A stretch of 64,000 nt of DNA from DDH964 sp963806685 (lineage in GTDB: Bacteria > Desulfobacterota > Desulfuromonadia > Desulfuromonadales > DDH964), in NCBI GenBank assembly GCA_963806685.1, contig CAWDZB010000011.1, positions 1 through 64,000 on the forward strand. The letters are read 5' to 3'. Under the pieces are notes generated by a model. The model had not been told where the DNA came from. It made no database searches and was given only the letters and a program-made list of their open reading frames with translations. Shown here piece after piece: positions 15,447-23,747 of this stretch. The position numbers and the translations under genes were made by a program. Within the stretch, counting starts at the first letter, position 1. Each line of letters begins with the position of its first letter.

Positions 15447-15788
15447 ATGAACGAACTGCCAAAATGTCCCGAATGCGGGTCCGAATATACCTACGAAGAC
15501 GGGACCCTTTACGTTTGTCCGGAATGCGGTCACGAATGGCCAATGGATGCGACGGGCGGAGACACCGGCGAGGAACGGGTCTTTCGTGATGCCCATGGCA
15601 ACCCCCTCTCCGACGGCGACACGGTGACGGTGATCAAGGACCTCAAGATCAAAGGTTCCTCGTCGGTGGTCAAGGTCGGGACCAAGGTCCGGAATATCCG
15701 CCTGGTGGAGGGCGACCACGATATCGACTGCAAGATCGACGGCATCGGTGCCATGAAGCTGAAATCGGAGTTCGTCAAGAAAATCTAG
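15447..15788 (+). CDS. yjdM: PhnA-type zinc-ribbon protein (YjdM family)
   Basis: A 113-residue protein with an N-terminal zinc ribbon, 'CPECGSEYTYEDG' and 'YVCPECGHEW' (C-X2-C-X14-C-X2-C), and a C-terminal beta-barrel with the family strand 'DGDTVTVIKDLKIKGSS' and 'KVGTKVRNIRLVEGDHDIDCKIDG'-type region. Length matches E. coli YjdM (formerly PhnA). The name 'alkylphosphonate utilisation' is historical; no phosphonate genes adjoin. Start with AAGGAA upstream. Confidence 0.95.
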   Translation: MNELPKCPECGSEYTYEDGTLYVCPECGHEWPMDATGGDTGEERVFRDAHGNPLSDGDTVTVIKDLKIKGSSSVVKVGTKVRNIRLVEGDHDIDCKIDGIGAMKLKSEFVKKI

Positions 15789-15901
15789 CGTCCCCTGAAA
15801 TCCTTGCGCCGGCCATCTTCCCGGCCAGGGTCGCGACGCCTTGGCCGATCTGCAGCACATCTGTTATGCTTTCTTCCTTGGATCCTTCCTTGGAGGAAAA
15901 C

Positions 15902-16813
15902 ATGCCGATCGCTCACAGCCTCTACCCCGAGGAGGGACGGCCCCGGGTCGATCAGGCCCGCTGCACCGCCTGCGGCGAATGCACGCGCATCTGCCCGGCC
16001 GAGGTGCTGGAGCTGCGCGACGGCCAGGTGACGATACGCAGCGATTCTGCCTTCGGCTGCATCGCCTGCGGCCACTGCATGATGGCCTGTCCCGAGGAGT
16101 GCCTGTCGGTCAGCGGCCGCGGTCTCGACCCGGCCGACCTCCGCCCCCTCTCTGCTTCTGAAAAAATGGCCACGGCGGCCCAGATCGAGGCCTTGCTGCG
16201 CTCCAGGCGCAGCGTGCGGCGCTTCGCGCCCCAGGAGGTCGACCCGGCCCTGCTGGAAGCGATCGTCGACCAGGCCGCCACCGCACCGATGGGAATTCCC
16301 CCTTGGGACCTTGGCGTCGTCGTTTTGTCCGGGCGGGCGCGGGTGCAGGAGGTCGCTGAGCAGGTGGTCGAAGGGTATCGCGGCCTGCTCAGGATTTTCC
16401 GGCCCTGGCTCCTGGCGGCACTGCGACCGTGGTTCGGCAAGGCGAAGTACGAGCAGTTCCGCCACTTCATCCTGCCCCTCGCCCACAGCTATATCGACAA
16501 CCGCGCCGCCGGCCGCGACACCCTTTTCTGGGACGCGCCGGCGGTGCTGCTCTTTCATGCCTCCCCCTACGCCGAGCCGGTCGATGCGGCGATTGCCGCC
16601 ACCACTGCTATGCTCGCCGCCGAAGCCCAGGGCCTCGGCAGCTGCATGATCGGCGGGGCGCCGCCGGTTCTGCAGCGCAACACTGCCCTTTGCCGCCGTC
16701 TCGGCATTCCGGACGGCAACCGGCCGGTGATGGCGCTGATCGTCGGCCATCCAGCGGTGCGCTTTCGCCACGGCATCCAGCGTCACTTCACCTCGGTGAC
16801 GGTACTGAATTGA
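15902..16813 (+). CDS. Ferredoxin-nitroreductase fusion protein
   Basis: A 303-residue protein. The N-terminus carries two 4Fe-4S motifs, 'CTACGECTRICPAEV' and 'CIACGHCMMACPEEC'. From about residue 75 a nitroreductase FMN domain follows ('RRSVRRFAPQEVDPALLEAIVDQAATAPMG', seen as 'RRSVRRFAPQEVD' and 'ATAPMG'; later 'GLGSCMIGGAPP'). Such proteins reduce quinones, nitro compounds or flavins using ferredoxin-type electrons. The start at 15902 follows GGAGGAAAAC; the frame is open to 15866. Single gene on the plus strand. Confidence 0.92.
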   Translation: MPIAHSLYPEEGRPRVDQARCTACGECTRICPAEVLELRDGQVTIRSDSAFGCIACGHCMMACPEECLSVSGRGLDPADLRPLSASEKMATAAQIEALLRSRRSVRRFAPQEVDPALLEAIVDQAATAPMGIPPWDLGVVVLSGRARVQEVAEQVVEGYRGLLRIFRPWLLAALRPWFGKAKYEQFRHFILPLAHSYIDNRAAGRDTLFWDAPAVLLFHASPYAEPVDAAIAATTAMLAAEAQGLGSCMIGGAPPVLQRNTALCRRLGIPDGNRPVMALIVGHPAVRFRHGIQRHFTSVTVLN

Positions 16814-16959
16814 CCTGGCCATCCCCCGGCATGGGCATCGGGACGATTTGTCGGGATACTTCCCGAGGGTGAACGGGCCGCAAGCTTTGTTTTGACCGGG
16901 CGAGCCAACGGTTGTTCCGCCGATTTTCCGTATATTCCAATACCGCACCGGGTCCGAGC

Positions 16960-17148
16960 ATGTCCCTGTCGAAACCTTCCCAATCCGGGCCCCTTCTCCA
17001 GGGCATCCTGCCCCTTGAACGTGACCGTCTAGGCACCGATATCCTGGCCGGCGTCACCCTGGCCGCCCTCGCCATCGCCGGGGTGGTGGATGCTTACCGG
17101 CAAGTGGAATTGGGAACGGTCCCGGCCCCATCACCTGAACCCGTCTGA
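16960..17148 (+). pseudogene. Possible N-terminal remnant of a SulP-type anion transporter
   Basis: The reading 'GPLLQGILPLERDRLGTDIL' and 'AGVTLAALAIAG' resembles the first 40 residues of SulP sulfate/bicarbonate transporters, where this segment leads into the first membrane helix. After 'LAALAI' the resemblance stops and the frame closes within 22 residues. No further SulP sequence follows in any frame. It is most simply a deletion relic; a real 62-residue protein is less likely, as no strong ribosome site precedes the ATG. Confidence 0.4.
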
Positions 17149-17263
17149 AAACTGGGGAAACACCCGGTCTCCGAAGGACCTGCCGGGGTCAATTTATTGG
17201 TTTGAAAGTCCTTTCCTTGCTAACATTGCTTTTGCCCCCCCCAACCTCAGAAGGCCCGAAACG

Positions 17264-17839
17264 ATGCCCACCACCGATCTCAACTGGAACACCCGTTGGC
17301 AGGAAAAGGCCGATCAGCCCTTCCTCCCCGACCCTTGGCTGCTCGCCGTGGCCCCGCTCCTGCCGACCACCGGCAGGGCCCTCGACCTCGCGTGCGGCAG
17401 GGGGCGCAACGCGCTGTTCCTGGCCGAACGGGGACTGGCCGTCACCGCCATCGATATATCCGCCGTGGCCTTGGACCAGTTCCGCACCGAGGCAGAAAAA
17501 CGTCATCTGGTGGTCGATGCCCGGCAGGTCGACCTGGAAGCGACCCCCGATCTGCCGGCGGCGGCCTTCGATCTGGTCATCCAGTGCTTCTACCTGCAGC
17601 GCTCCCTGTTCCCGCATCTCCTCGCTGCCGTACGCCCGGGAGGGCTGGCCGTGGTGCGCACCCTGAGCAGCGCCGGACCCTTTGCCGGCGGGCCGGACAA
17701 TCCCGCCTTCGTGCTGCGCCCCGGCGAATTGCTGGACGTCTTTGCCGGTTGGGAGATCGTGACCCACGAGGAAGGGCTGGAACCCTCTCACAAAGGAGGC
17801 TCCCTGGCAGGAATCGTCGCCCGCCGACCGCTCGTCTGA
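17264..17839 (+). CDS. Class I SAM-dependent methyltransferase (TehB-like)
   Basis: A 191-residue protein. The SAM-binding motif I 'ALDLACGRGRNALFLAERG' begins near residue 42, followed by the acidic end of strand 2 ('VTAIDIS') and motif post-I. It resembles TehB/thiopurine-type methyltransferases of similar length. Substrate unknown. The start at ATG 17264 has AGAAGG upstream; the frame is open 58 codons further but that part has no family similarity. It lies 76 bp before the M20 amidohydrolase. Confidence 0.88.
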   Translation: MPTTDLNWNTRWQEKADQPFLPDPWLLAVAPLLPTTGRALDLACGRGRNALFLAERGLAVTAIDISAVALDQFRTEAEKRHLVVDARQVDLEATPDLPAAAFDLVIQCFYLQRSLFPHLLAAVRPGGLAVVRTLSSAGPFAGGPDNPAFVLRPGELLDVFAGWEIVTHEEGLEPSHKGGSLAGIVARRPLV

Positions 17840-17915
17840 ACCTCCCTCTCTTTGCGTCGGCAAGAGGCAGGAGCTAGAATCTAACCAGAACCTGCGTTTC
17901 CCGCAAAGGACCTAC

Positions 17916-19115
17916 ATGCTCAGCAGAGCCGAGGCCATCGCCCCCGACATCATCGCCACTAGGCGCGAACTCCACCGTTTTCCGGAACTTGGTTACCGGG
18001 AGGAAAAGACGGCGCGCCTGGTGAGTGAGCAGCTTGACAAGCTCGGCATCCGTTTCCGGACCGGCGTCGCCCGGACCGGCGTCGTCGCCGAGATCGGCAA
18101 CGGGGACGGAAAAATGGTGGCCTTGCGCGCCGACATGGACGCACTGCCCATCACCGAGGCGACCGGCCTTCCCTTCAGTTCGGAAATCCCCGGAGTGATG
18201 CATGCCTGCGGCCACGACGCCCATACCGCGATGCTTCTCGGGGCGGCTCGGCTGCTTAGAGAGACGGCCTTTAGAGGCACGGTGCGGCTGCTGTTCCAGC
18301 CCTCGGAAGAGGACAACGCCGGCGACCCGGAGGGCCATTCCGGGGCCCGGCGGATGCTCCTGGAAGGTGCGTTGGAGGGGGTCGACTGCGCACTCGGCCT
18401 GCACCAGGCGCCGATGCTGCCGACCGGCACCATCAGCCTGCGCGAGGGGACGATTCTGGCCGCAGCCGACCACTTCGAGATCGTCATCCACGGCCGTGCG
18501 GCCCATGCCGGGGTCAACCCGGAGGCCGGGACCGATGCCGTGGTCATCGCCGCCGAGTTGATCGGGCACCTGCAGACCATCGTCTCGCGGCGAGTCGGCC
18601 CCAACGACCAGGCCGTGGTCAGCGTCGGCACCATCAACGGCGGCAGCAGCTACAACATCATTGCCGACCGGGTATCCCTGACCGGCACCACCCGCGCCCT
18701 GGACGACCGGATCTACTGCGACAACATCGAGCAGATCCGAAGAATCTGCTCCAGCCTGGCACAAATGCACGACACCAGGATCGACTTCGACATCCGCCAT
18801 GCCGTGCCGGTGACAAGCAACCACCCCGAGGTGACTGCCTCGGCGCGCCGGACGGCGGCCAAGATATTTCCCGCCGCAGGAATCATCGCCGTACCACCGC
18901 TTCTGGGTGGCGAAGATTTTGCCTACATCGCCGCGGAAATTCCTTCCTGCTTCGCCCTGCTCGGCACCCTGAAACCGGGTCAACCGCCCTTTTCCCTGCA
19001 TCATCCGAAGATGGTGCTCGACGAGGCGGCCCTGCCCCTCGGCACGGCTTTCCTGGCCCAGGCGGCCCTCGACCTGCTGGCGGAATCCTCGGAGGACGGG
19101 GGGGGAATTTTTTGA
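17916..19115 (+). CDS. M20-family amidohydrolase (HipO/AbgB-like)
   Basis: A 399-residue metallopeptidase of family M20D. Visible: 'RRELHRFPELGYREEKTA' near the N-terminus, metal ligands in 'MHACGHDAHTAMLLGAA', the Glu pair in 'LLFQPSEED', the dimer-domain His in 'GRAAHAG', and 'GGEDFAYIA' near the C-terminus. It should release an amino acid from an N-acyl or aminobenzoyl amide in the cytoplasm. Length is typical and all metal ligands are present. RBS AAAGGACC. Confidence 0.94.
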   Translation: MLSRAEAIAPDIIATRRELHRFPELGYREEKTARLVSEQLDKLGIRFRTGVARTGVVAEIGNGDGKMVALRADMDALPITEATGLPFSSEIPGVMHACGHDAHTAMLLGAARLLRETAFRGTVRLLFQPSEEDNAGDPEGHSGARRMLLEGALEGVDCALGLHQAPMLPTGTISLREGTILAAADHFEIVIHGRAAHAGVNPEAGTDAVVIAAELIGHLQTIVSRRVGPNDQAVVSVGTINGGSSYNIIADRVSLTGTTRALDDRIYCDNIEQIRRICSSLAQMHDTRIDFDIRHAVPVTSNHPEVTASARRTAAKIFPAAGIIAVPPLLGGEDFAYIAAEIPSCFALLGTLKPGQPPFSLHHPKMVLDEAALPLGTAFLAQAALDLLAESSEDGGGIF

Positions 19116-19154
19116 GAAGGGAACAGGGCCTGGGAAGATGAGCGAGGCCAGCAG

Positions 19155-19739
19155 ATGAGAACCGGTCGGCTTGAAGCCTTCAGCGACGGCGTGATCGCCA
19201 TAATCATTACGGTGATGGTGCTGGAAATGAAGGTCCCCCGTGGCGAAGAGCTCGGCGCCCTGCTGCCGGTGCTCCCGGTCTTCTTGAGCTACGTCCTGAG
19301 TTTTATTTACCTCGGCATCTACTGGAACAACCACCACCACATGCTTCACCTGGCCCGAAAGGCCACCGGGGGCATCCTGTGGGCGAACCTGCACCTGCTG
19401 TTCTGGCTCTCCCTGATTCCCTTCACCACCGGCTGGATGGGCGAAAACCACTTTGCAGCCGCGCCGGCGGCTCTCTACGGGCTGGTCCTGCTGATGGCCG
19501 CCATCGCCTACTTTCTCCTGCAGCAGCGGATCATTGCTTCTCAGGGGCCGGATTCTCTTCTGAAAAAGGCCGTCGGCGGCGACTGGAAGGGAAAGTTGTC
19601 ACCGATCCTGTACGCTATCGCCATTCCCATGGCCTTCTGGTATCAGTGGGCTTCCCTGGGCCTCTATGTCCTGGTAGCTCTCCTCTGGCTTATACCCGAC
19701 CGGCGGATCGAGAAGATCCTGAAGCAGGCCGATTCCTAG
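19155..19739 (+). CDS. TMEM175-family (DUF1211) potassium channel-like protein
   Basis: A 194-residue integral membrane protein with six predicted helices. The first helix carries the family signature 'RLEAFSDGVIAIIIT' (R-X3-F-S-D-G-V), which in bacterial TMEM175 lines the potassium pore. Also typical is 'YLGIYWNNHHHMLH'. It lies 40 bp after the M20 gene, but no functional link is known. Confidence 0.92.
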   Translation: MRTGRLEAFSDGVIAIIITVMVLEMKVPRGEELGALLPVLPVFLSYVLSFIYLGIYWNNHHHMLHLARKATGGILWANLHLLFWLSLIPFTTGWMGENHFAAAPAALYGLVLLMAAIAYFLLQQRIIASQGPDSLLKKAVGGDWKGKLSPILYAIAIPMAFWYQWASLGLYVLVALLWLIPDRRIEKILKQADS

Positions 19740-20362
19740 GCTCCACAGGAAAAACCGGGCCGTGATTCCCGGATCGCCCTGGCAGCCTGGAGTCCCTTCC
19801 GGAGCAGTCTCCGCATCTTCATGTCCAGTCAGGTGCAAATGGAATCCATATCCAAAGTTCCAACAAATCCGGAGACATTCAATATCTCTACCGAAGCTAA
19901 TTCCCAAGGTAATATTGTAAAATCATTTCCCGTTAGCCCGATGTTCTGGGCACGATTACGTCGATCGCTTCCTTGGGAGAAATGCCGCTGGCATTGAGGG
20001 TTTCCAGTTGGCCTTGACCAAAGCGTCCATCGGCATGAAAAACCAGGTTGCGCATTCGGAGCAACGTGCATAATCTCCTCTTTATCGAAATGTTTTTTAT
20101 AGAGTTTTTTATCTTAAAATAAGTAATTAAAATGAAATAGTTAATAAATTACTTTCATTCCGATAAGGCGTGTGATCAGCGTCCAGTTCAACCTCTGGTA
20201 CGTGGCGAATCGCCAATCGAAGATCCGTAGCCGGTCAAAGTGTCAGACGATCACCATTGATCTTTCCGCTTGTGTGTAGGTGTCCAATTCGGCGAATATT
20301 GGTGGTGCCCTGCTGCCCATGACCTACGGGCCTTGAACTCTCTACATCTCAAGGAGACACCG
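19740..20362. other. Intergenic region with AT-rich island and a short open frame
   Basis: About 620 bases without a confident gene. Bases 20081-20160 contain only 12 G or C out of 80, in sharp contrast to the surroundings. On the minus strand, 19933-20055 encodes a 40-residue frame with normal-looking codon use ('MRNLVFHADGRFGQGQ' ... 'PKEAIDVIVPRTSG') but no clear ribosome site. It may be a gene relic. Confidence 0.5.
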
Positions 20363-21034
20363 ATGCTCAGGTACCTTTCGTTTTTGCGTCAACTGGTGCG
20401 AAGTTCCCTCCCTTTCCTGGCCGCACTGCTGTTCCTGGCCGGCTGTGCCGGCAAAACCGTGACCGTGAAGATCCCGCCCCTGGTCGACCTGAGGACATGG
20501 CCGCTCATCGGCGTGGTCGAATTTTCCGCTCCGACTCACCCGGAACTGGCATCGGCTGCCACCAAGCAGTTCCTGAGCGATCTGCAGCGTTCCCAGCCGG
20601 GGGTACGCCTGCTCGAACTGGGAACCATCAGGATGGTTCTCCAGGGGGTAAATCATCGGGACCTCGATCCCGAAGCGATCAAGGCTATCGGAGGCAAATA
20701 CGGCATCGACGCGTTATTGACCGGGAATCTCGAGGTTACTCCGCTAACGCCCGACATCTCCTTTTCAGCCGATCTCAAATCGATGCGCGCCAAGGTTTCG
20801 GTCAAGGGGGAACTCTTCGCCAAGCTGCAGGAAACCTCCACCGGCGCCTCGGTCTGGTCCAACGGCGCCCACGGCACATGGTCCCTGGCGAGAGCGAACA
20901 TCGATGCCGCCGGCCTCGCCAATCTCGGGTTCACCCCGGCAACGGAAAGCTACAGCAAGATGATCCACGACCTGGCCTGGACCACCACCAACGACTTCCG
21001 GCCCCGCTATGAAAAACGCCGGGTACAGAAATAG
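20363..21034 (+). CDS. Lipoprotein of unknown function
   Basis: A 223-residue protein with a lipoprotein signal (basic start, hydrophobic stretch, lipobox L-F-L-A-G-C at about residues 24-29), so it should be attached to a membrane on the periplasmic side. The mature part has regions such as 'WPLIGVVEFSAPTHPELASAATKQF' (first half) and 'GIDALLTGNLEV', a pattern seen in lipoproteins related to the CsgG/penicillin-binding activator fold. That relation is only suggestive. Start 20363 follows AAGGAG. The next gene, 39 bp on, is also exported. Confidence 0.8.
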   Translation: MLRYLSFLRQLVRSSLPFLAALLFLAGCAGKTVTVKIPPLVDLRTWPLIGVVEFSAPTHPELASAATKQFLSDLQRSQPGVRLLELGTIRMVLQGVNHRDLDPEAIKAIGGKYGIDALLTGNLEVTPLTPDISFSADLKSMRAKVSVKGELFAKLQETSTGASVWSNGAHGTWSLARANIDAAGLANLGFTPATESYSKMIHDLAWTTTNDFRPRYEKRRVQK

Positions 21035-21073
21035 GCTCTCCCCCGTGACCTTCCCATTCCGGAGGGGCCAGCG

Positions 21074-21991
21074 ATGACCGCCAGGAATTGCCTGCTGCTG
21101 TTCACCCTGCTGCTGATGGCCGTGACGCCGGCAGCTGCGGATCGCCCCGGCTGGAACGAGCCGCCGCGGGCCGCCGGCTACGACCGGAACGGACTGCTGC
21201 CCATCAACGCCGATTTCTTTGCCTTGGCCGCGGCCACCGGCGGCGATTTCTACTTCTGGGCGCCGGGTGAATTCGCGACGGCCGCCGGCCTGCTGAACGT
21301 CCCGGTTGCCTCCGAGCCGATCGCCCTTGCTTATGGCAGCGTCGCTGCGCCCTTCATTCAGGCGCTGGAAATCCCCGTCGACGCCACCGTCTCCCGCCTC
21401 AGCCTGTTGGCCGGGGCACAACGCCTGGACACATTGCACCTGTTGCGCCCCGATGGCCGCAGCATTGAGGCCAACCCTGCCGGTGTCACGGTGCAGAGCT
21501 TCCACAACATGCGCATCATTACCGTCGAGGCTCCGGAGCCCGGCCTCTGGCAGGCAGACCTGCACGGGGCTGGCAGCTACGAATTAGCGGCCCGCTACCT
21601 GGCAGAACGGGCCAGGCTGGAGGCGTTGGAACGAGAGGGCATCGATCTTGTCGACTTCGCCTTCGTCGAGCTGCGCGGACGACCGGGGCACGAGGGGCTG
21701 TTCCCAGTGCAGGCAGCACCGGCCGCCGGAACCACCCAGCGCTGCCGGATTACCCTGTCCGGCGTCGCTGAACCGCCGAACGCCGTTATAGTTTCCGCCA
21801 GCGGGGAAGTCCTGGGGTCAATCCGGCTCGAAACACCCGCTGTCGGCGACGCTGGTGACGAATTCCTCGGCCGCTGCCGCATCCCAGACCAACCCTTCCG
21901 GGTTTTGGTGCGGGGACGCGACGCCGACGGCCGGCTCTTCCAGCGCCTGACGGCGGGACTCGTTACCCCGGCTGCGCGCCACCGGCCATAA
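21074..21991 (+). CDS. Exported protein of unknown function
   Basis: A 305-residue protein with an N-terminal signal peptide ending near 'TPAAA-DRPG'. The mature region contains beta-rich segments: 'ALEIPVDATVSRLSLLAGAQ', 'LHLLRPDGRSI', 'VEAPEPGLWQADLHGAGSYEL'. The last reads like the 'P-G-X-W-X-V-X-V-X-G-S-G-X-Y' strand of extracellular beta-sandwich domains found after VWA domains. No catalytic motif seen. Probably co-transcribed with the upstream lipoprotein. Confidence 0.75.
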   Translation: MTARNCLLLFTLLLMAVTPAAADRPGWNEPPRAAGYDRNGLLPINADFFALAAATGGDFYFWAPGEFATAAGLLNVPVASEPIALAYGSVAAPFIQALEIPVDATVSRLSLLAGAQRLDTLHLLRPDGRSIEANPAGVTVQSFHNMRIITVEAPEPGLWQADLHGAGSYELAARYLAERARLEALEREGIDLVDFAFVELRGRPGHEGLFPVQAAPAAGTTQRCRITLSGVAEPPNAVIVSASGEVLGSIRLETPAVGDAGDEFLGRCRIPDQPFRVLVRGRDADGRLFQRLTAGLVTPAARHRP

Positions 21992-22048
21992 GTTTTGACC
22001 CCCATACGAAATCGTTAATGGAGATTGATCTTTTTAAGGGAGTATGCC

Positions 22049-22486
22049 ATGGACGAATTTCTGCGGGCGGCACTGGAGGAGGCCCGCCAGGGGCTGGCGG
22101 AGGGAGGAATCCCGATCGGCTCGGTGCTGGCGCTGGATGGACGGATCGTCGGCCGGGGGCACAACCGGCGGGTGCAACGGGGAAGCGCGGTGCTCCACGC
22201 CGAAATGGACTGCCTGGAGAATGCCGGGCGATTGAAGGCCGCCGACTACCGGCGAAGCACCCTCTACTCCACCCTCTCCCCCTGCGACATGTGCAGCGGA
22301 GCCGTCCTCCTCTATGGCATTCCCAGAGTGGTAATCGGCGAAAACCGCACCTTCCAGGGCCCGGAGAGCTATCTGCGCTCGCGGGGAGTGGAGCTGATCC
22401 TTGCCGACGACCCGGAATGCCTGGAACTCATGGAGCGATTTATCGCCGGGAATCCAGGACTCTGGAACGAGGACATCGGGGCCTGA
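22049..22486 (+). CDS. Cytosine deaminase of the yeast FCY1 type
   Basis: A 145-residue zinc deaminase. Ligands are the His and catalytic Glu of 'LHAEMDCLENAGRL' and the Cys pair of 'LSPCDMCSGAVLLYGIP'. The order of motifs ('GGIPIGS', 'GRGHNRR', 'STLYSTLSPCDMC', 'GENRTFQG', 'SYLRSRG', ending 'W-N-E-D-I-G') follows yeast cytosine deaminase from end to end as I remember it. It does not follow the TIM-barrel CodA of E. coli or TadA. It should convert cytosine to uracil. Start 22049 follows AAGGGAG; a TTG at 22025 is less likely. Confidence 0.88.
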   Translation: MDEFLRAALEEARQGLAEGGIPIGSVLALDGRIVGRGHNRRVQRGSAVLHAEMDCLENAGRLKAADYRRSTLYSTLSPCDMCSGAVLLYGIPRVVIGENRTFQGPESYLRSRGVELILADDPECLELMERFIAGNPGLWNEDIGA

Positions 22487-22563
22487 AGCCTTCGTAAGAG
22501 GCCGGAGGCCAAGCGGTTTTTCCCCGCCCCGCTGCCGGCTACCTGTAGAACCTTCCCCCCGGT

Positions 22564-22749
22564 TCAGTGGCGGGTCTGCCGCAGAAGCTTTTCCGCCTCG
22601 GGCAGATCTTCCTCGGCGACGTGGATCTGGCTGGGACCGAGCCCCTGGACGGGCTCGTTGCGCAGGGTGAATTCGATCCCGCCGTGGCTGAGGATCGCCG
22701 TTACCCGTTCAAGATCGATACTGTCTATCGGGTCCTAAAATCGGACCAT
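22564..22749 (-). pseudogene. DUF2007-like small protein gene interrupted by an in-frame amber codon
   Basis: From the ATG at 22749, preceded by an ideal AAAGGAGGTGAAGGA ribosome site, the frame reads Met-Val-Arg-Phe, then TAG at 22735-22737. It then continues open for 56 codons to TGA at 22564-22566. The continuing sequence ('DPIDSIDLERVTAILSHGG', 'IEFTLRNEPVQGLGP', 'IHVAEEDLPEAEKLL') looks like a DUF2007 putative signal-transducing protein, in which position 5 is often an aromatic residue. One base change (TAC or TAT to TAG) explains it. No downstream start codon would rescue the domain. Broken gene or recoded amber; cannot be decided here. Confidence 0.7.
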
Positions 22750-22949
22750 TCCTTCACCTCCTTTGCCGATCTTTTCCACGGGTTCATTTTAACCCGTCGC
22801 CCCCTTCCGGGTCACCCCGGAGGGGCCGAAGTGCGTTCAGCAGCGAAAAGGGGTTGGGATTCACCCGGGAAATGTTTAAAATAGACAGCTAGGTGGAATG
22901 CCACCCGTAAATTCTCCTGCTGAACCAAACCGGAACCAAGGGACCAGCC

Positions 22950-23708
22950 GTGAACGCGAAACGCATTTTCCCGCTCCTCTGCCTGCTTTTGAGCCTCTTC
23001 CCGGCGACGGCCCCGGCCGCCCCGGTGGAAAAGGGGTTCGGCACCGCTTCCCTCCCCGACGGCTCTTTCTACGAAGGGGGCTTCGCCGCCAGCCTCTTCG
23101 AGGGCTGGGGCCAGCTTTCCTGGCCCGACGGGTCATCTTACGAGGGATATTTCCACCAGGGGCTGCGCAGCGGCCACGGGCGCATGGTCACGCGGCGCTG
23201 GACCTACGACGGCGCTTTCAAGGAAGGCCAGTTGAGCGGCTCGGGGGTCATGACCTTCACCAACGGCGACGTCTACAAGGGCGAGTTCGCCGAGGGCCGG
23301 TTCAACGGCCAGGGGACCCTGACCAGCAAGGACGGGGAAACCTACGAGGGGCAGTTCAAGGACGGCCTTTACGACGGCACCGGCGTCCTTCTCCAGCAGG
23401 ACGGTTCACGGATCGCCGGGGAATTCCACGACGGGCTCTGCAACGGCAGCGGCCTGGCCATCTATGCCAACGGGGACCGCTACGAAGGGGGGTTCCGGGA
23501 TGGCTACTGGGATGGGCCCGGGGTTCTGATCTATGCCAGCGGCGACACCTATATCGGCCAGTTCCACCAGGGGCAGTTCAACGGGGTCGGCCGCTACACC
23601 TACGGCGACGACGGCGAGGTGCTGGAAGGGAAATGGCGGAACGGCGAGTTCCAGGATGCCGACCCCGGGGCCGACAGCGACCGGGTCCCTGCCCCGGTCT
23701 CGATCTGA
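22950..23708 (+). CDS. Exported MORN-repeat protein
   Basis: A 252-residue protein with a signal peptide (cleavage near 'APAA-PVEKG') and about eight MORN repeats of the type Y-X-G-X-F-X2-G-X2-X-G-X-G ('YEGGFAASLFEGWGQL', 'YKGEFAEGRFNGQGTL', 'YEGQFKDGLYDGTGVL', 'YIGQFHQGQFNGVGRY'). MORN repeats form an extended beta-hairpin ladder used for binding membranes or proteins. It starts with GTG at 22950 after AAGGGA. Export of a MORN protein suggests a periplasmic or surface role; the partner is unknown. Confidence 0.9.
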   Translation: MNAKRIFPLLCLLLSLFPATAPAAPVEKGFGTASLPDGSFYEGGFAASLFEGWGQLSWPDGSSYEGYFHQGLRSGHGRMVTRRWTYDGAFKEGQLSGSGVMTFTNGDVYKGEFAEGRFNGQGTLTSKDGETYEGQFKDGLYDGTGVLLQQDGSRIAGEFHDGLCNGSGLAIYANGDRYEGGFRDGYWDGPGVLIYASGDTYIGQFHQGQFNGVGRYTYGDDGEVLEGKWRNGEFQDADPGADSDRVPAPVSI

Positions 23709-23747
23709 CCATCGTCATCCCCCAGCCCATGCCATTCGGTGAAACCC

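Noticed and set aside
17874..19451. Minus-strand open frame of 525 codons
   Set aside because: Antisense to the M20 amidohydrolase and channel genes; no domain pattern of its own.
22567..22884. Plus-strand frame of 105 codons
   Set aside because: Its first half is antisense to the DUF2007-like reading, which has the better ribosome site and family resemblance.
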